Notes under the pieces: generated by a model
What the model saw: the letters and a program-made list of their open reading frames with translations, nothing else
What the model was told of the DNA's origin: nothing
Database searches by the model: none
Source of the DNA: Acidimicrobiaceae bacterium
GTDB lineage: Bacteria > Actinomycetota > Acidimicrobiia > Acidimicrobiales > RAAP-2
NCBI GenBank assembly: GCA_003151235.1
Contig: PLWZ01000037.1
Coordinates: 27,857 to 91,856 of the forward strand
Direction of reading: 5' to 3'
DNA: 64,000 nt
Program-made: the position numbers and the translations under genes
Shown here: positions 34,586 through 43,235 of the stretch, piece by piece
Layout: each line of letters opens with the position of its first letter
Position numbering within the stretch: position 1 is the first letter of the stretch

Positions 34586-35700
34586 CGGGGCAGGATACCG
34601 GCTGGTTCGAGCCCCTCTTCGACCTGGGTTTTGAGCCGCATCGTGATCTCGCTGGCCAGCATGCGCCCGGCCACCGTCAGGACCGCACGCCCGTCGCGCC
34701 ACTCGACCAGGCCGTCGAGCTCGGGTGCCTCGGCGAGGACCGAGCCGGGCACCCCGGCCGGGGTGCGCAGGGCGAGCGCCAGCCGCTCGAAGCGGCGCTG
34801 GTCGTCGCGCAGGGTCTCGGTCCCGGCGACGACGGTGGCGCCGGATGCGATCGCGGCGATGTAGCGATCCGGGGTGTGCACGTTCCACCACCGTCGGCCG
34901 TCCCGGTGCGAGTGGGCCGCCGAGCCGAATCCGAGGTAGTCGCCGCCCGTCCAGGCGATGTTGTTGTAGGCGCAGGTGTGCCCGGGTCTGGCCCAGTTGG
35001 AGATCTCCTCCCAGAGGTAGCCGGCCGCCGTCAGGGTCTCGTCGGCGCGCCCATACCGGCGGGCCTGCACGTCGTCGTCGGGGTGCCGCGTCGGGTCGGC
35101 CGCGAGGGCCGTTCCCGGCTCGACCGTCAGCGCGTACGCGCTGACATGGGGTGGGGGGTCATCCAGGCCGAGGACGCCGGCGAGGGCGTCGTCCCAGTCC
35201 GCGTCGGTCTCGGCGGCCGCACCGAAGATGAGGTCGAGGTTCCAGCTGGCCAGCCCGGCCGAGGCGACGATCCCCGCCGCCGCGGTTACCTCGTCCCACT
35301 GGTGGTGCCGGCCCAGGCTGGCCAGCACGTGGGGCGCCCGGGCCTGGGCGCCGAGCGAGATCCTGGTCACCCCGGCCGACCGGTACTCGACCAGGCGTTC
35401 CGCGGTCACGTCCTCGGGGTTGCACTCGACGGTCACCTCGGCGGCGGGAGCGAGAGGTACGAGGGCGAGAACCGAGGCCAGATCCTCCGGGGGCAGACGC
35501 GATGGCGTGCCGCCGCCGAAGAAGACGGCCGTCGCTTGGGCGAGCTCACCCGCTTCGACGGCGCGGGTGACGTCCCGGCGGAGCGCATCGACGTAGGACG
35601 CCATGAGATGGTCCCGGTCGACGTACGTGGCAAAGGCGCAGTAGTCGCAACGGCGCCGGCAGAACGGCACATGTACGTAGACCCCGAACGGGTCTCCCAT
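34582..35700 (-). CDS. hemW: Heme chaperone HemW (radical SAM)
   Basis: 372 aa, ATG at 35698-35700. The radical SAM cluster motif is VPFCRRRCDYCAF: CxxxCxxC, and Phe where coproporphyrinogen dehydrogenase HemN has a fourth Cys, which is diagnostic of HemW. Other family blocks are FFGGGTPSRLPPEDL, VTVECNPEDVT and ISLGAQARAPHVLASLGR, and the HemN C-terminal domain ends the protein. HemW delivers heme to membrane respiratory enzymes. Many older annotations call it oxygen-independent coproporphyrinogen oxidase. It starts 2 nt after the recO stop. Confidence 0.92.
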   Translation of the reverse strand: MGDPFGVYVHVPFCRRRCDYCAFATYVDRDHLMASYVDALRRDVTRAVEAGELAQATAVFFGGGTPSRLPPEDLASVLALVPLAPAAEVTVECNPEDVTAERLVEYRSAGVTRISLGAQARAPHVLASLGRHHQWDEVTAAAGIVASAGLASWNLDLIFGAAAETDADWDDALAGVLGLDDPPPHVSAYALTVEPGTALAADPTRHPDDDVQARRYGRADETLTAAGYLWEEISNWARPGHTCAYNNIAWTGGDYLGFGSAAHSHRDGRRWWNVHTPDRYIAAIASGATVVAGTETLRDDQRRFERLALALRTPAGVPGSVLAEAPELDGLVEWRDGRAVLTVAGRMLASEITMRLKTQVEEGLEPAGILPR

Positions 35701-35702
35701 CC

Positions 35703-36437
35703 CTACAGCCCGTTGGCGGTGTGCACGGACCGCAACTGGCGCTCGAGGTGGGCCTCCATCGCCTCGGTGGCCAACCCGACCACCTCGTCGGCACACGGGG
35801 GCGGCGTCTCTCGCAACGTCGATCCGAGCGCGCCGCCGAGGATCCGGCGCATGAGACCCAGCGCGCCGGCGCTCATGGGGCGGCCGCGGCGGCAGCTCCG
35901 GCAGAGTGCTCCCCCCTCGGTCAGGTCGAATGCGACCAGCTCGACCTCGGGTTCGCTCCCGCCGCACGACGCGCAGCCCTCGAGCACCGGGGCGGCGCCC
36001 TCCAGCACGAGGGCCTTCAAGAAGAAGGCCGCCGGCACCAGCGTCGGGTCGAGCCCCGGGTCGGCGAGGGCCCGAAGCGCTCCGACGAGCATCGAATAAA
36101 GCCGGGGATCTGGATGGCCCTCCTGGGCCAGCTGGTCCACCGCCTCCAACATGGAGAGGCCCTGGCCCATACGCGCCAGGTCCTCGCGCAGGGCCCGGAA
36201 GTGATCGACCACCTCGGCCTGGTTGACGATGTCGAGCTCGCCCCGACCGTGCCACATGAGGAGCTCGACATGGCTCAGCGGCTCGAGACGGGCGCCGAAC
36301 TTGCTGGACGTCCGGCGCACGCCCTTTGCCACGGCCCGAACCTTCCCGTGGGCCTCGGTGAGCATCACGATGATCCGGTCGGCCTCGCCAAGCTTGTAGG
36401 TGCGCAGCACGACGCCCGAGTCCCGGTAGAGGCTCAC
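35703..36437 (-). CDS. recO: DNA repair protein RecO
   Basis: 244 aa, GTG at 36435-36437 giving VSLYRDSGVVLRTYKLGEAD, the OB-fold N-terminus of RecO. A helical middle follows, with a C-terminal zinc site (CASCGG and CRSCRRG). RecO loads RecA with RecF/RecR and anneals single strands. The start overlaps the stop of the small membrane protein gene by 4 nt. A longer frame upstream lies in the neighbour's coding sequence and is rejected. Confidence 0.93.
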   Translation of the reverse strand: MSLYRDSGVVLRTYKLGEADRIIVMLTEAHGKVRAVAKGVRRTSSKFGARLEPLSHVELLMWHGRGELDIVNQAEVVDHFRALREDLARMGQGLSMLEAVDQLAQEGHPDPRLYSMLVGALRALADPGLDPTLVPAAFFLKALVLEGAAPVLEGCASCGGSEPEVELVAFDLTEGGALCRSCRRGRPMSAGALGLMRRILGGALGSTLRETPPPCADEVVGLATEAMEAHLERQLRSVHTANGL

Positions 36438-36664
36438 GCCGACCCCGCGCTCGGCGGGCCCTCGGGCTCGTGCGATCGGCGCGCACCGTGGCCGCCATAG
36501 GGGGGCGAACGGCCGTTGATGAAGTTCCCGCCGCCGATCAGCGCAAGCAGTGCGAACGCGGTCACGAGCAACGGGACGACCTGGGTGATCCCGTTGAAGG
36601 CCAGCCAGCACAAGAAGCCGACCAGAGCCACGCCGAGGACCCAGGCGGCCCGGGTGAAGATCAC
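36434..36664 (-). CDS. Small membrane protein between uppS and recO
   Basis: 76 aa, GTG at 36662-36664 overlapping the uppS stop (GTGA) and ending inside the recO start. Two hydrophobic helices make up residues 5-50 (AAWVLGVALVGFLCWLAF and VVPLLVTAFALLALIGG), followed by a polar Gly/His/Arg/Pro tail. There is no recognised domain. Its position in a tightly coupled chain suggests a small accessory role at the membrane, possibly in undecaprenyl phosphate handling; that is a guess from context. Confidence 0.7.
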   Translation of the reverse strand: MIFTRAAWVLGVALVGFLCWLAFNGITQVVPLLVTAFALLALIGGGNFINGRSPPYGGHGARRSHEPEGPPSAGSA

Positions 36665-37470
36665 GACACGCCGCCGTAGCGGCGGGTCCGGCGCTGGTAC
36701 TCGATCACGGCCTCGTAGAGGTTGGCGCTGCGGAAGTCGGGCCACAAGAGATCGGAGAACATGAGCTCGCTGTAGGCGAGCTCCCACAGCAAGAAATTGG
36801 AGATCCGGTACTCACCCGAGGTCCGGACCACGAGGTCCGGGTCGGGCATGTCGGGGAAGTACATGCGGGACGCGATCGCGCGTTCGTTGACCTTGTTCGC
36901 CGCGACCCCATCGGCCACGAGCTCGCGCACCGCGTCGATGATCTCGGCCCGGCCGCCGTAGTTGAACGCCAGCGTGAGGGTCATCGTGCGGTCGCCCTCG
37001 GTGAGCGCGGTGGCCTCGTCCATTGCCCGTTGCACCCGCCGGGGCACGCGGCGATCCGGGCGGCCGGCGAAGCGGATCCGCACGCCGCGCCGGTGCAGCT
37101 CGTCGCGTCGGCGCGACAACAGGGTCTCGTTGAAGTTCATGAGGAACCGGACCTCGTCGGGCGGACGTCGCCAGTTCTCCGTCGAGAACGCGTAGACGGT
37201 GAGCCAGCGCACCCCGATCTCGAGGGCACCGTCCACGACGTTGAACAGCGCCTCTTCTCCCGCGATGTGCCCCTCGGTCCGGGGCAGGCCGCGCTGGGCC
37301 GCCCACCGCCCGTTGCCGTCCATGACGCAGGCGACGTGGGCGGGGATCTTGGTCCGGTCCAGTTCGGCCGGGACCTCGTCGGGCGCCTGGCCGAACGACG
37401 GGCCGCCGCTCGCCCCGTTCGACAAGGCCCGCTGCGCCGCCGCGCTCTGGGCACTTCCACGCCGAACCAT
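36661..37470 (-). CDS. uppS: Isoprenyl (undecaprenyl) diphosphate synthase
   Basis: 269 aa. The cis-prenyltransferase signatures are HVACVMDGNGRWAAQRG (catalytic Asp), TVYAFSTENWRRPPDEV, AFNYGGRAEI and RTSGEYRISNFLLWELAYSE. The product is the C55 lipid carrier for peptidoglycan and surface glycans. The first 35 residues are a disordered Ala/Ser-rich extension. TAAGTT ends 6 nt before the ATG, giving a predicted leaderless operon uppS-small membrane protein-recO-hemW-glyS. In mycobacteria one of two such enzymes makes decaprenyl phosphate, so chain length is uncertain. Confidence 0.95.
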   Translation of the reverse strand: MVRRGSAQSAAAQRALSNGASGGPSFGQAPDEVPAELDRTKIPAHVACVMDGNGRWAAQRGLPRTEGHIAGEEALFNVVDGALEIGVRWLTVYAFSTENWRRPPDEVRFLMNFNETLLSRRRDELHRRGVRIRFAGRPDRRVPRRVQRAMDEATALTEGDRTMTLTLAFNYGGRAEIIDAVRELVADGVAANKVNERAIASRMYFPDMPDPDLVVRTSGEYRISNFLLWELAYSELMFSDLLWPDFRSANLYEAVIEYQRRTRRYGGVS

Positions 37471-37476
37471 CCGTCG

Positions 37477-37482
37477 AACTTA
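37477..37482 (-). promoter_or_regulatory. Putative -10 element of uppS operon
   Basis: TAAGTT on the minus strand, 6 nt before the uppS ATG. Confidence 0.4.
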
Positions 37483-37545
37483 CCGCCGGACCCCCCCATC
37501 GATGCGCGGGTCGTCATCCGAGCGAGCCGGGTCACCGCCCCGAAG

Positions 37546-37551
37546 TACGGT
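37546..37551 (+). promoter_or_regulatory. Putative -10 element of dinG-like gene
   Basis: TACGGT, 7 nt before the GTG at 37559, back to back with the uppS promoter. Confidence 0.4.
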
Positions 37552-37558
37552 CGGCCCT

Positions 37559-39583
37559 GTGGCGGAGGATGGAGGTGGCAAGCGGTCGCGCCCCGTCGCG
37601 CCCCGAAGCGGCGAGCCCGAGGAGGACCCGGCCAAGGGCGCGACCCGGCTGCTGGCCCGGATCGTGGCCGAGCTCCCGAGCGGCGGCGAGGAGCGCCCGG
37701 GACAAGCGGAGATGGCGGCCAGGGTGGCGACGGCCATCCGGACCGGGACCCATCTCGTGATCCAGGCCGGCACGGGCACCGGGAAGTCGCTCGCCTACCT
37801 CGCCCCGGCCAGCCGGTCCGGTCGGCCGGTGGTCATCGCAACGGCGACGAAGGCGCTGCAGGACCAGCTGGCCACCAAGGACCTCCCGCTCGTCGCGAAG
37901 GCGCTCGAGGGGCCGTTCTCCTGGGCCGTCTTGAAGGGACGCTCCAACTACCTGTGCCGGCAGCGGGCGTCCGAGCTCTCCGACGGCGCCGACCAGCAGT
38001 CCTTCGTCGAGCCGGGAGACGAGGGCGAGCAGACCGAGGCGGTCGTCGACTCGGGTCGGCTGGCCGACCAGGTCCGGCGCATCCTGCGCTGGGCCACCAC
38101 GACCAGGTCCGGCGACCGCGCCGACCTGCCGTTCGAACCGTCGCCCCGCGCCTGGTCGATGGTGAGCGTGGGGCCCCGGGAGTGCCCGGGGGCGTTCCGC
38201 TGCCCGTCGGGCAACCGTTGCTTCGCCGAGGCGGCTCGCGACCAGGCCGAGGCGGCCGACATCGTCGTCGTCAACACCCACCTCTACGGCGCCCATCTCG
38301 CCGCGGGAGGCGGGGTGCTCCCGCCGCACGACGTGGTCATCTTCGACGAGGCCCACGAGCTCGAGGAGGTCATGACGGACAGCCTCGGGGTCGAGCTCAC
38401 CCCGGGGCGGTTCCGAGCGCTGGGCGCCGCATCACGCTCGCTCGTCGGCGCGGACAACGCCAAGATCGCCGAGGCCGTGGGAGAGGTGGCCGAAGGGATG
38501 GTGAACGTCCTCGCGGCGCACATCGGCACCCGGGTCGGGCTCGGGCCCGACGCCGAGCGACCCGACCGCGCCGTCGCAGACCTCTTGGTATTGGCGCGAA
38601 GCCGGCTCGACGCACTGGTCGCCAAGCTGCGGTCGTCCGAGCGCGACGGCGCGCGCGACGAGGAGGGGGCGCTCCCGAGGGCGCTCAGCGCGGCCGGCCA
38701 CCTCGCCGACGACGTGGCCCGGCTATCCGCGCCGAGCTCGACCGAGGTGACCTGGGTCGACGGCGATCGTCGCGCGCCGGCGCTGCGGCTCGCCCCCATC
38801 GACGTCGGTCCCGAGCTCGCGGGGATGCTGTGGGGCGAGGTGACGGCCGTGCTCACGAGCGCCACCATCCCGCCCGGGATCGAGCGGAGCCTCGGGCTCG
38901 ACGGATTCGGTGCACAACGGGTCGACGTCGGGAGCCCGTTCGACTTCGCCAACCACTCGCTGCTCTATGTGGCCAAGCACCTGCCCGACCGGCGCCGGCC
39001 CGAGGCCGAGGAGGCGTTGGTCGAGGAGCTGAAGTCGCTCATCGAGGCGGCCGGGGGCCGAACGCTGGCGTTGTTCACCAGCCGCCGGGCCACCGACGCG
39101 GCGGCCAAGGCGTTGACCGGGCGGCTCCCGTACCGGCTCCTGGTCCAGGGCGAGCTCCCCAAACCGCGCCTGCTGGAGGTGTTCGCGGCCGACGAGTCGT
39201 CCTGCCTCTTCGCGACGCTCGGCTTCTGGCAGGGCGTGGACGTACCTGGACGCTCGCTCTCCCTCGTCACGCTCGACCGGCTGCCCTTCCCCCGTCCGGG
39301 CGATCCGGTCTTCGACGCCCGGCGTGAACAGGCCGGTGACGCCGCGTTCGCCCTGGTCGACGTCGCCCGAGCCGCCACGCTCTTGGCCCAGGGGGTCGGC
39401 CGCCTCATCCGGAGCTCAGAGGACCGCGGCGTGGTGGCGGTGCTCGATTCTCGCCTCGCCACGGCCAGCTACCGCTCGTCGCTGCTCGCCGCCCTGCCGC
39501 CGATGCGCCGGACGACCGACCGGCGGGAGGTGGAGCGGTTCTTGGCCGACGCGCTCGGCCAAGACCGGCGCTCCTCCACCTAG
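37559..39583 (+). CDS. dinG: DinG-type ATP-dependent DNA helicase (XPD/Rad3-like)
   Basis: 674 aa, GTG start. Walker A is LVIQAGTGTGKSLAYLAP and the DEAH box is VVIFDEAHELEEVM. An iron-sulfur cluster region between them has Cys at NYLCRQR, RECPGAFRCPSGNRCF. The helicase C-terminal motifs are TLGFWQGVDVPGRSLSLVTL and GVGRLIRSSEDRGVVAVLD. DinG unwinds 5'-3', R-loops and forks included. The start was chosen by the adjacent TANNNT element; a longer open frame reaches into the antisense of uppS. The gene is monocistronic. Confidence 0.92.
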   Translation: MAEDGGGKRSRPVAPRSGEPEEDPAKGATRLLARIVAELPSGGEERPGQAEMAARVATAIRTGTHLVIQAGTGTGKSLAYLAPASRSGRPVVIATATKALQDQLATKDLPLVAKALEGPFSWAVLKGRSNYLCRQRASELSDGADQQSFVEPGDEGEQTEAVVDSGRLADQVRRILRWATTTRSGDRADLPFEPSPRAWSMVSVGPRECPGAFRCPSGNRCFAEAARDQAEAADIVVVNTHLYGAHLAAGGGVLPPHDVVIFDEAHELEEVMTDSLGVELTPGRFRALGAASRSLVGADNAKIAEAVGEVAEGMVNVLAAHIGTRVGLGPDAERPDRAVADLLVLARSRLDALVAKLRSSERDGARDEEGALPRALSAAGHLADDVARLSAPSSTEVTWVDGDRRAPALRLAPIDVGPELAGMLWGEVTAVLTSATIPPGIERSLGLDGFGAQRVDVGSPFDFANHSLLYVAKHLPDRRRPEAEEALVEELKSLIEAAGGRTLALFTSRRATDAAAKALTGRLPYRLLVQGELPKPRLLEVFAADESSCLFATLGFWQGVDVPGRSLSLVTLDRLPFPRPGDPVFDARREQAGDAAFALVDVARAATLLAQGVGRLIRSSEDRGVVAVLDSRLATASYRSSLLAALPPMRRTTDRREVERFLADALGQDRRSST

Positions 39584-39633
39584 TTCGGTGCCATCCGGGC
39601 CCGTTCTTGTCCGACCAGATGCTCAACAGGGTC

Positions 39634-40848
39634 CTAGTGGGCCAGCGCGCCGACCTCGCGTAGCTTGTCGATCTCCTCGGCCGAATAGCCGAATTCGGCC
39701 AGGACCTCGCCGTTGTGCTGGCCTAGGGTCGGCGGCGGACGGCGCACGCTCGTCGGGGTGTTGGCCATCTGGATGATCGGGCCCACCATCGACACCGTTC
39801 CGGCCACCGGATGCTGGTAGTCGACCACCAGATCGTTGGCCAGCACCTGGGGGTCGTCGAGCAGGTCGATGACGTTGTTCACTGGCCCCGCCGGCACCCC
39901 CGCCGCGTCGAGGTCTGCCAGCCATTCGGCGGTCGTCTTCTCCAAGAACCGCTCGATGGCAGCCGCGGTGAACTGCAGCGCCGTCTCGCGACCCTCGTCC
40001 GAATCCCGGGGAATCTTGCGCTCGTGGCGGACGTCGACGACACCCAGTGCCTCGGCCATCTTCCGGCGCAGTATCGGGGTCAGGCAGGCCACCGCGATCA
40101 TCGAGTCCTTGGTCCGATAGACGCGGTAGTAGGCGTTCATGGCCCGGGCCTCGGGGCTGGCGCTCGACGCGCTCCCCTCGGTCGGCGGGGGCGTGGCGAT
40201 CTCGGTGCGCATGAACGTTGCGATCTGGAGGGCCAACGAGGTCCCGAGCAGGGTCGTGTCGACCTTCTGGCCGACCCCGGACCGCTCCCGTTCGAACAGG
40301 GCCGCGCAGGCGGCCATGGCGATGATGAGCCCGGTGGCGTAGTCGCCGATGGCCGGGGTGAGCGGCATCGGCACCCCGTCGAGGTCGAGCCGTCCGCCCG
40401 TCACCATGAGGCCGGTGACGGCCTGGGCGATCAGGTCGTAGCCGGGTCGGTGGCTGTGCTCCCCGCGCCCGCCCATGGCGGTGTTCTGCAGGTAGATGAG
40501 CCGCGGGTTGAGCGCCGACAGCGTCTCGTAGTCGATGCCGAGCCGCTTCGGGACGTCGGGCCGGTAGTTGACCACCACGATGTCCATCGACGGCACGATG
40601 CGGTGCACGATCTCCTGGGCCTCGGGCTGCTTCAGGTCGAGGGTGATCCCCCGCTTGTTCCGGTTGAGGGACAGGAAGGTTTTGCTTTCGTTCGGCGCGA
40701 ATTCCACGCCGTGGCGCCACGGGTCCCCCTCGGGGGGCTCGACCTTGATGACGTCGGCCCCCATGTCGCCGAGATGCATCCCGGCGAACGGGGCCGCGAT
40801 CATCTCGGAGAACTCGAGGACCTTGACGCCCTCTAGCGCCCCGGCCAT
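39634..40848 (-). CDS. CaiB/BaiF-type (family III) CoA transferase
   Basis: 404 aa. Family III signatures: ALEGVKVLEFSEMIAAPFAG at the N-terminus, DVIKVEPPEGDPWR, DIVVVNYRPDVPKRLGID, and the catalytic Asp in LTPAIGDYATGLI. The C-terminal domain ends with RRPPPTLGQHNGEVLAEFGY. The enzyme moves CoA between acyl acids. It is the last gene of a trio with a hotdog-like hydratase/thioesterase and an acyl-CoA dehydrogenase, 1 nt after the middle gene, so a fatty or aromatic acid degradation role fits. The substrate is unknown. Confidence 0.93.
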   Translation of the reverse strand: MAGALEGVKVLEFSEMIAAPFAGMHLGDMGADVIKVEPPEGDPWRHGVEFAPNESKTFLSLNRNKRGITLDLKQPEAQEIVHRIVPSMDIVVVNYRPDVPKRLGIDYETLSALNPRLIYLQNTAMGGRGEHSHRPGYDLIAQAVTGLMVTGGRLDLDGVPMPLTPAIGDYATGLIIAMAACAALFERERSGVGQKVDTTLLGTSLALQIATFMRTEIATPPPTEGSASSASPEARAMNAYYRVYRTKDSMIAVACLTPILRRKMAEALGVVDVRHERKIPRDSDEGRETALQFTAAAIERFLEKTTAEWLADLDAAGVPAGPVNNVIDLLDDPQVLANDLVVDYQHPVAGTVSMVGPIIQMANTPTSVRRPPPTLGQHNGEVLAEFGYSAEEIDKLREVGALAH

Positions 40849-40849
40849 G

Positions 40850-41761
40850 TCACTCCCCCTCTGCGTACAGCGGCGACGACGCCTTCATCCAGCGCAGCTG
40901 CATCCGCATGGACACCGCCACGTCGCCGTTGGGGTCGATGGCCCGGCTGTCGTACCAGGCGTACTCGGTCTTCGGGCTCGCCCCGACGGCGGCGATCTCG
41001 CCGGCGACCTGGTACTCGGTGTCGCAGCGCAGCGGCCCGGACCAGAACCGCAGCTCGATCGCTCCGAACAGCCCGACCGCGTCGGCGATGTGGAGCCCGA
41101 AGTCCCCGGCGCCGTTGCGGATCAGCTGCACGATCAGCGACGGATTGACGATCGGCTCCCCCCACGGGGAGGGCCCGGTGTACCAGGCCAGCGGCTCGGT
41201 GATCGCGCTGGCCTCGATCCGCGACTTCTGCTCGGCCGAGTCGACGGTGAACGAGCGCGTCGACAGCGGCGAACCGGCCTCGACCCCCTCGAGCATGCGC
41301 AGGTCCTCGGGCGGGCTCGGGCGAAGGTCGATGCCGTGCAGGTACGTGGGCTCGGTGCCGCTGCCGCACGACGCGGTACCCTCGGCGACGAGCAGCCCGT
41401 CACTGCGCTCCATCCTCGCCTCGACCTGGGGGGTCGGGCCCTCGGGCAGGCGCACCATCGCCGTGACCGGTTCGGCGTCGACCGTGGCGTTGCGAAACAC
41501 GAGCGAGATCGCGCCCTCGGTGAACCACCGCTGGCCGAACGCCGCGATCAGGACCGGCGGGAACTGGTCGAGGTGCACCGACCCGGCGATGGTCCCGCCC
41601 CGGAAGCCGAGGTTCTGGGCGGTCGCGTCGTCGTGGATGTTGTTGCGTCGGGACGGCCGGCCGTGCTCGGGACCCGAGCGGGCCGCGTTGCGCGGCGCGC
41701 GCTCGGGGCCGCATAAGAACCCGTCGGACTCGTGGACCTCGCTCAGCAATGCCTCGGTCAT
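40850..41761 (-). CDS. Putative hotdog-fold (MaoC/thioesterase-like) protein
   Basis: 303 aa, ATG 41759-41761 overlapping the acyl-CoA dehydrogenase stop (ATGA). The sequence AQNLGFRGGTIAGSVHLDQF resembles the MaoC hydratase helix region, and the later AWYTGPSPWGEPIVNPSLIV suggests a second hotdog-like half. No membrane or signal segment was found. The match is by pattern only and is weaker than for the neighbours. A hydratase or thioesterase acting on the same acyl-CoA as the flanking genes is likely. Confidence 0.55.
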   Translation of the reverse strand: MTEALLSEVHESDGFLCGPERAPRNAARSGPEHGRPSRRNNIHDDATAQNLGFRGGTIAGSVHLDQFPPVLIAAFGQRWFTEGAISLVFRNATVDAEPVTAMVRLPEGPTPQVEARMERSDGLLVAEGTASCGSGTEPTYLHGIDLRPSPPEDLRMLEGVEAGSPLSTRSFTVDSAEQKSRIEASAITEPLAWYTGPSPWGEPIVNPSLIVQLIRNGAGDFGLHIADAVGLFGAIELRFWSGPLRCDTEYQVAGEIAAVGASPKTEYAWYDSRAIDPNGDVAVSMRMQLRWMKASSPLYAEGE

Positions 41762-43074
41762 GTCTCTTTCCCCCCGCCTGGCTCGTTTCGGACCGTTCCC
41801 ACCTTCAACTCCCGGAACGGGATGTCCCGGTCGACCTGGGGCTCCCGGGGCAAGCCGAGCACCCGTTCGCCGATGATGTTGTGCTGGATCTCGTCGGTCC
41901 CGCCGGCGATGGACGTCGACGGCGCCTGGACGGTCGCGTGCGCGACGGCCCCGCCGTGGGGAGCGTCGGGGCCGGCCAGCATCCCGCCCGCACCGAGGAT
42001 CGCCGGGCCGACGTCGCGGTTGATCCGGGTGGCTATGGAACGGGCCAGCTTGGTGATCGAGCTGGCCGGGCCGGCGGCCTTGCCGGCCGCCGCGGCGGCC
42101 CGGGCCCGCTGCATGGTCATCGAGTTGACCCGGGACTGGATGTAGTACCGGGTCACGTCCTGGCGGATCGGGTCGGTCCGGTTGTGGCCGGGCTCGTTCA
42201 CGAGCGCCAGCGGCGAGAGCCGCCCGGCGATGCCCGGGTTCCGGGTGTCGACGGTCATCGTCCGGCCGGCCGACCCCTGGTCGACGACGTCGCCGAGCTT
42301 GGCCGTGCGCAGCTCGCTGCGCCGGGTCCGGAACTCGGCATCGCGCTTGAACCCGGCACCGACCACGCCGGCCCGGCCGCTCCGCTCGAAGGCGAGCGTG
42401 GTCACCGCCGCGGCCCACCCGTCGCCCGCCCGACCGACCAGGTCGGCGTCGGACACCCGGGCGTCGGTGAAGAACACCTCGTTGAAGTGGGACTCACCGG
42501 TCATCTGCTTGAGCGGGCGGACCTCGATGCCCGGTTGGTCGACCTCGATGATGAAGTACCCGAGGCCTGCGTGCTTCGGCGCCTCCATGTCGACGCGCGC
42601 GACCAGCATCCCCCGGTCGGCCGTCATCGCCCCCGATGTCCACACCTTCTGCCCGTTGACGACCCACTCGTCGCCGTCCCGGACGGCCCGGGTCTGCGCG
42701 CTGGCGAGGTCCGATCCCGACCCGGGCTCGCTGAAGAACTGACACCACGATTCGAGGCCCGAGGCCAGCGGCCACAGGTATCGGCGCTGCTGGTCCTCGC
42801 TGCCGTGGCGCATGAGCACCGGGCCGCCCATCATCTGGCCCAGCCCACCGGGCGCGCCGAGGGCGCGCTTGTCACGGAACGCCCCGTCGATCGCCGCCAG
42901 CCCGTCATTGTCGATTCCCTTGCCGAACCATTCGGTCGGCCAGGTCGGGAAGCCCCACCCGGACGCACCGAGGCGCTCCCACCACTCGGCCACCGTCAGA
43001 TCGAGGTCCCAGTTGGCGTCGATCCATGCTTCCGCTTCGTCGCGCAATTCGTCGAGGGTGCTGCCCGGAGGCAT
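41758..43074 (-). CDS. Acyl-CoA dehydrogenase
   Basis: 438 aa, ATG 43072-43074 with AAAGGAG 7 nt upstream. FAD-dependent family blocks are [51 protein letters not shown] and the C-terminal GGTDEIQHNIIGERVLGLP. The Glu of the common YEGT motif is Gly here, so the catalytic base must lie elsewhere, as in some long-chain and steroid-type enzymes. It heads an operon with a hotdog-like protein and a CoA transferase. It is similar to the second acyl-CoA dehydrogenase at 53348-54601. Confidence 0.94.
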   Translation of the reverse strand: MPPGSTLDELRDEAEAWIDANWDLDLTVAEWWERLGASGWGFPTWPTEWFGKGIDNDGLAAIDGAFRDKRALGAPGGLGQMMGGPVLMRHGSEDQQRRYLWPLASGLESWCQFFSEPGSGSDLASAQTRAVRDGDEWVVNGQKVWTSGAMTADRGMLVARVDMEAPKHAGLGYFIIEVDQPGIEVRPLKQMTGESHFNEVFFTDARVSDADLVGRAGDGWAAAVTTLAFERSGRAGVVGAGFKRDAEFRTRRSELRTAKLGDVVDQGSAGRTMTVDTRNPGIAGRLSPLALVNEPGHNRTDPIRQDVTRYYIQSRVNSMTMQRARAAAAAGKAAGPASSITKLARSIATRINRDVGPAILGAGGMLAGPDAPHGGAVAHATVQAPSTSIAGGTDEIQHNIIGERVLGLPREPQVDRDIPFRELKVGTVRNEPGGGKET

Positions 43075-43235
43075 GGGCGGCTCCTTTCGTTCGCGGCTGG
43101 TCAGCCGGGCCGGCCGTGGCCCCCGAGCGACGGGTCGCCGCAAGGGGGTCGATCGGACACGCAGCTATTGTCGATCACCCGGGACGATCGCGCCACGGGA
43201 ACGTTCCCAGCAGCCGTTTCGCTTGCGGCACCGGG

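Noticed and set aside
37030..39327. 765-codon frame overlapping the DinG gene
   Set aside because: Arg/Gly/Pro-rich translation in another frame; DinG motifs lie in the other frame.
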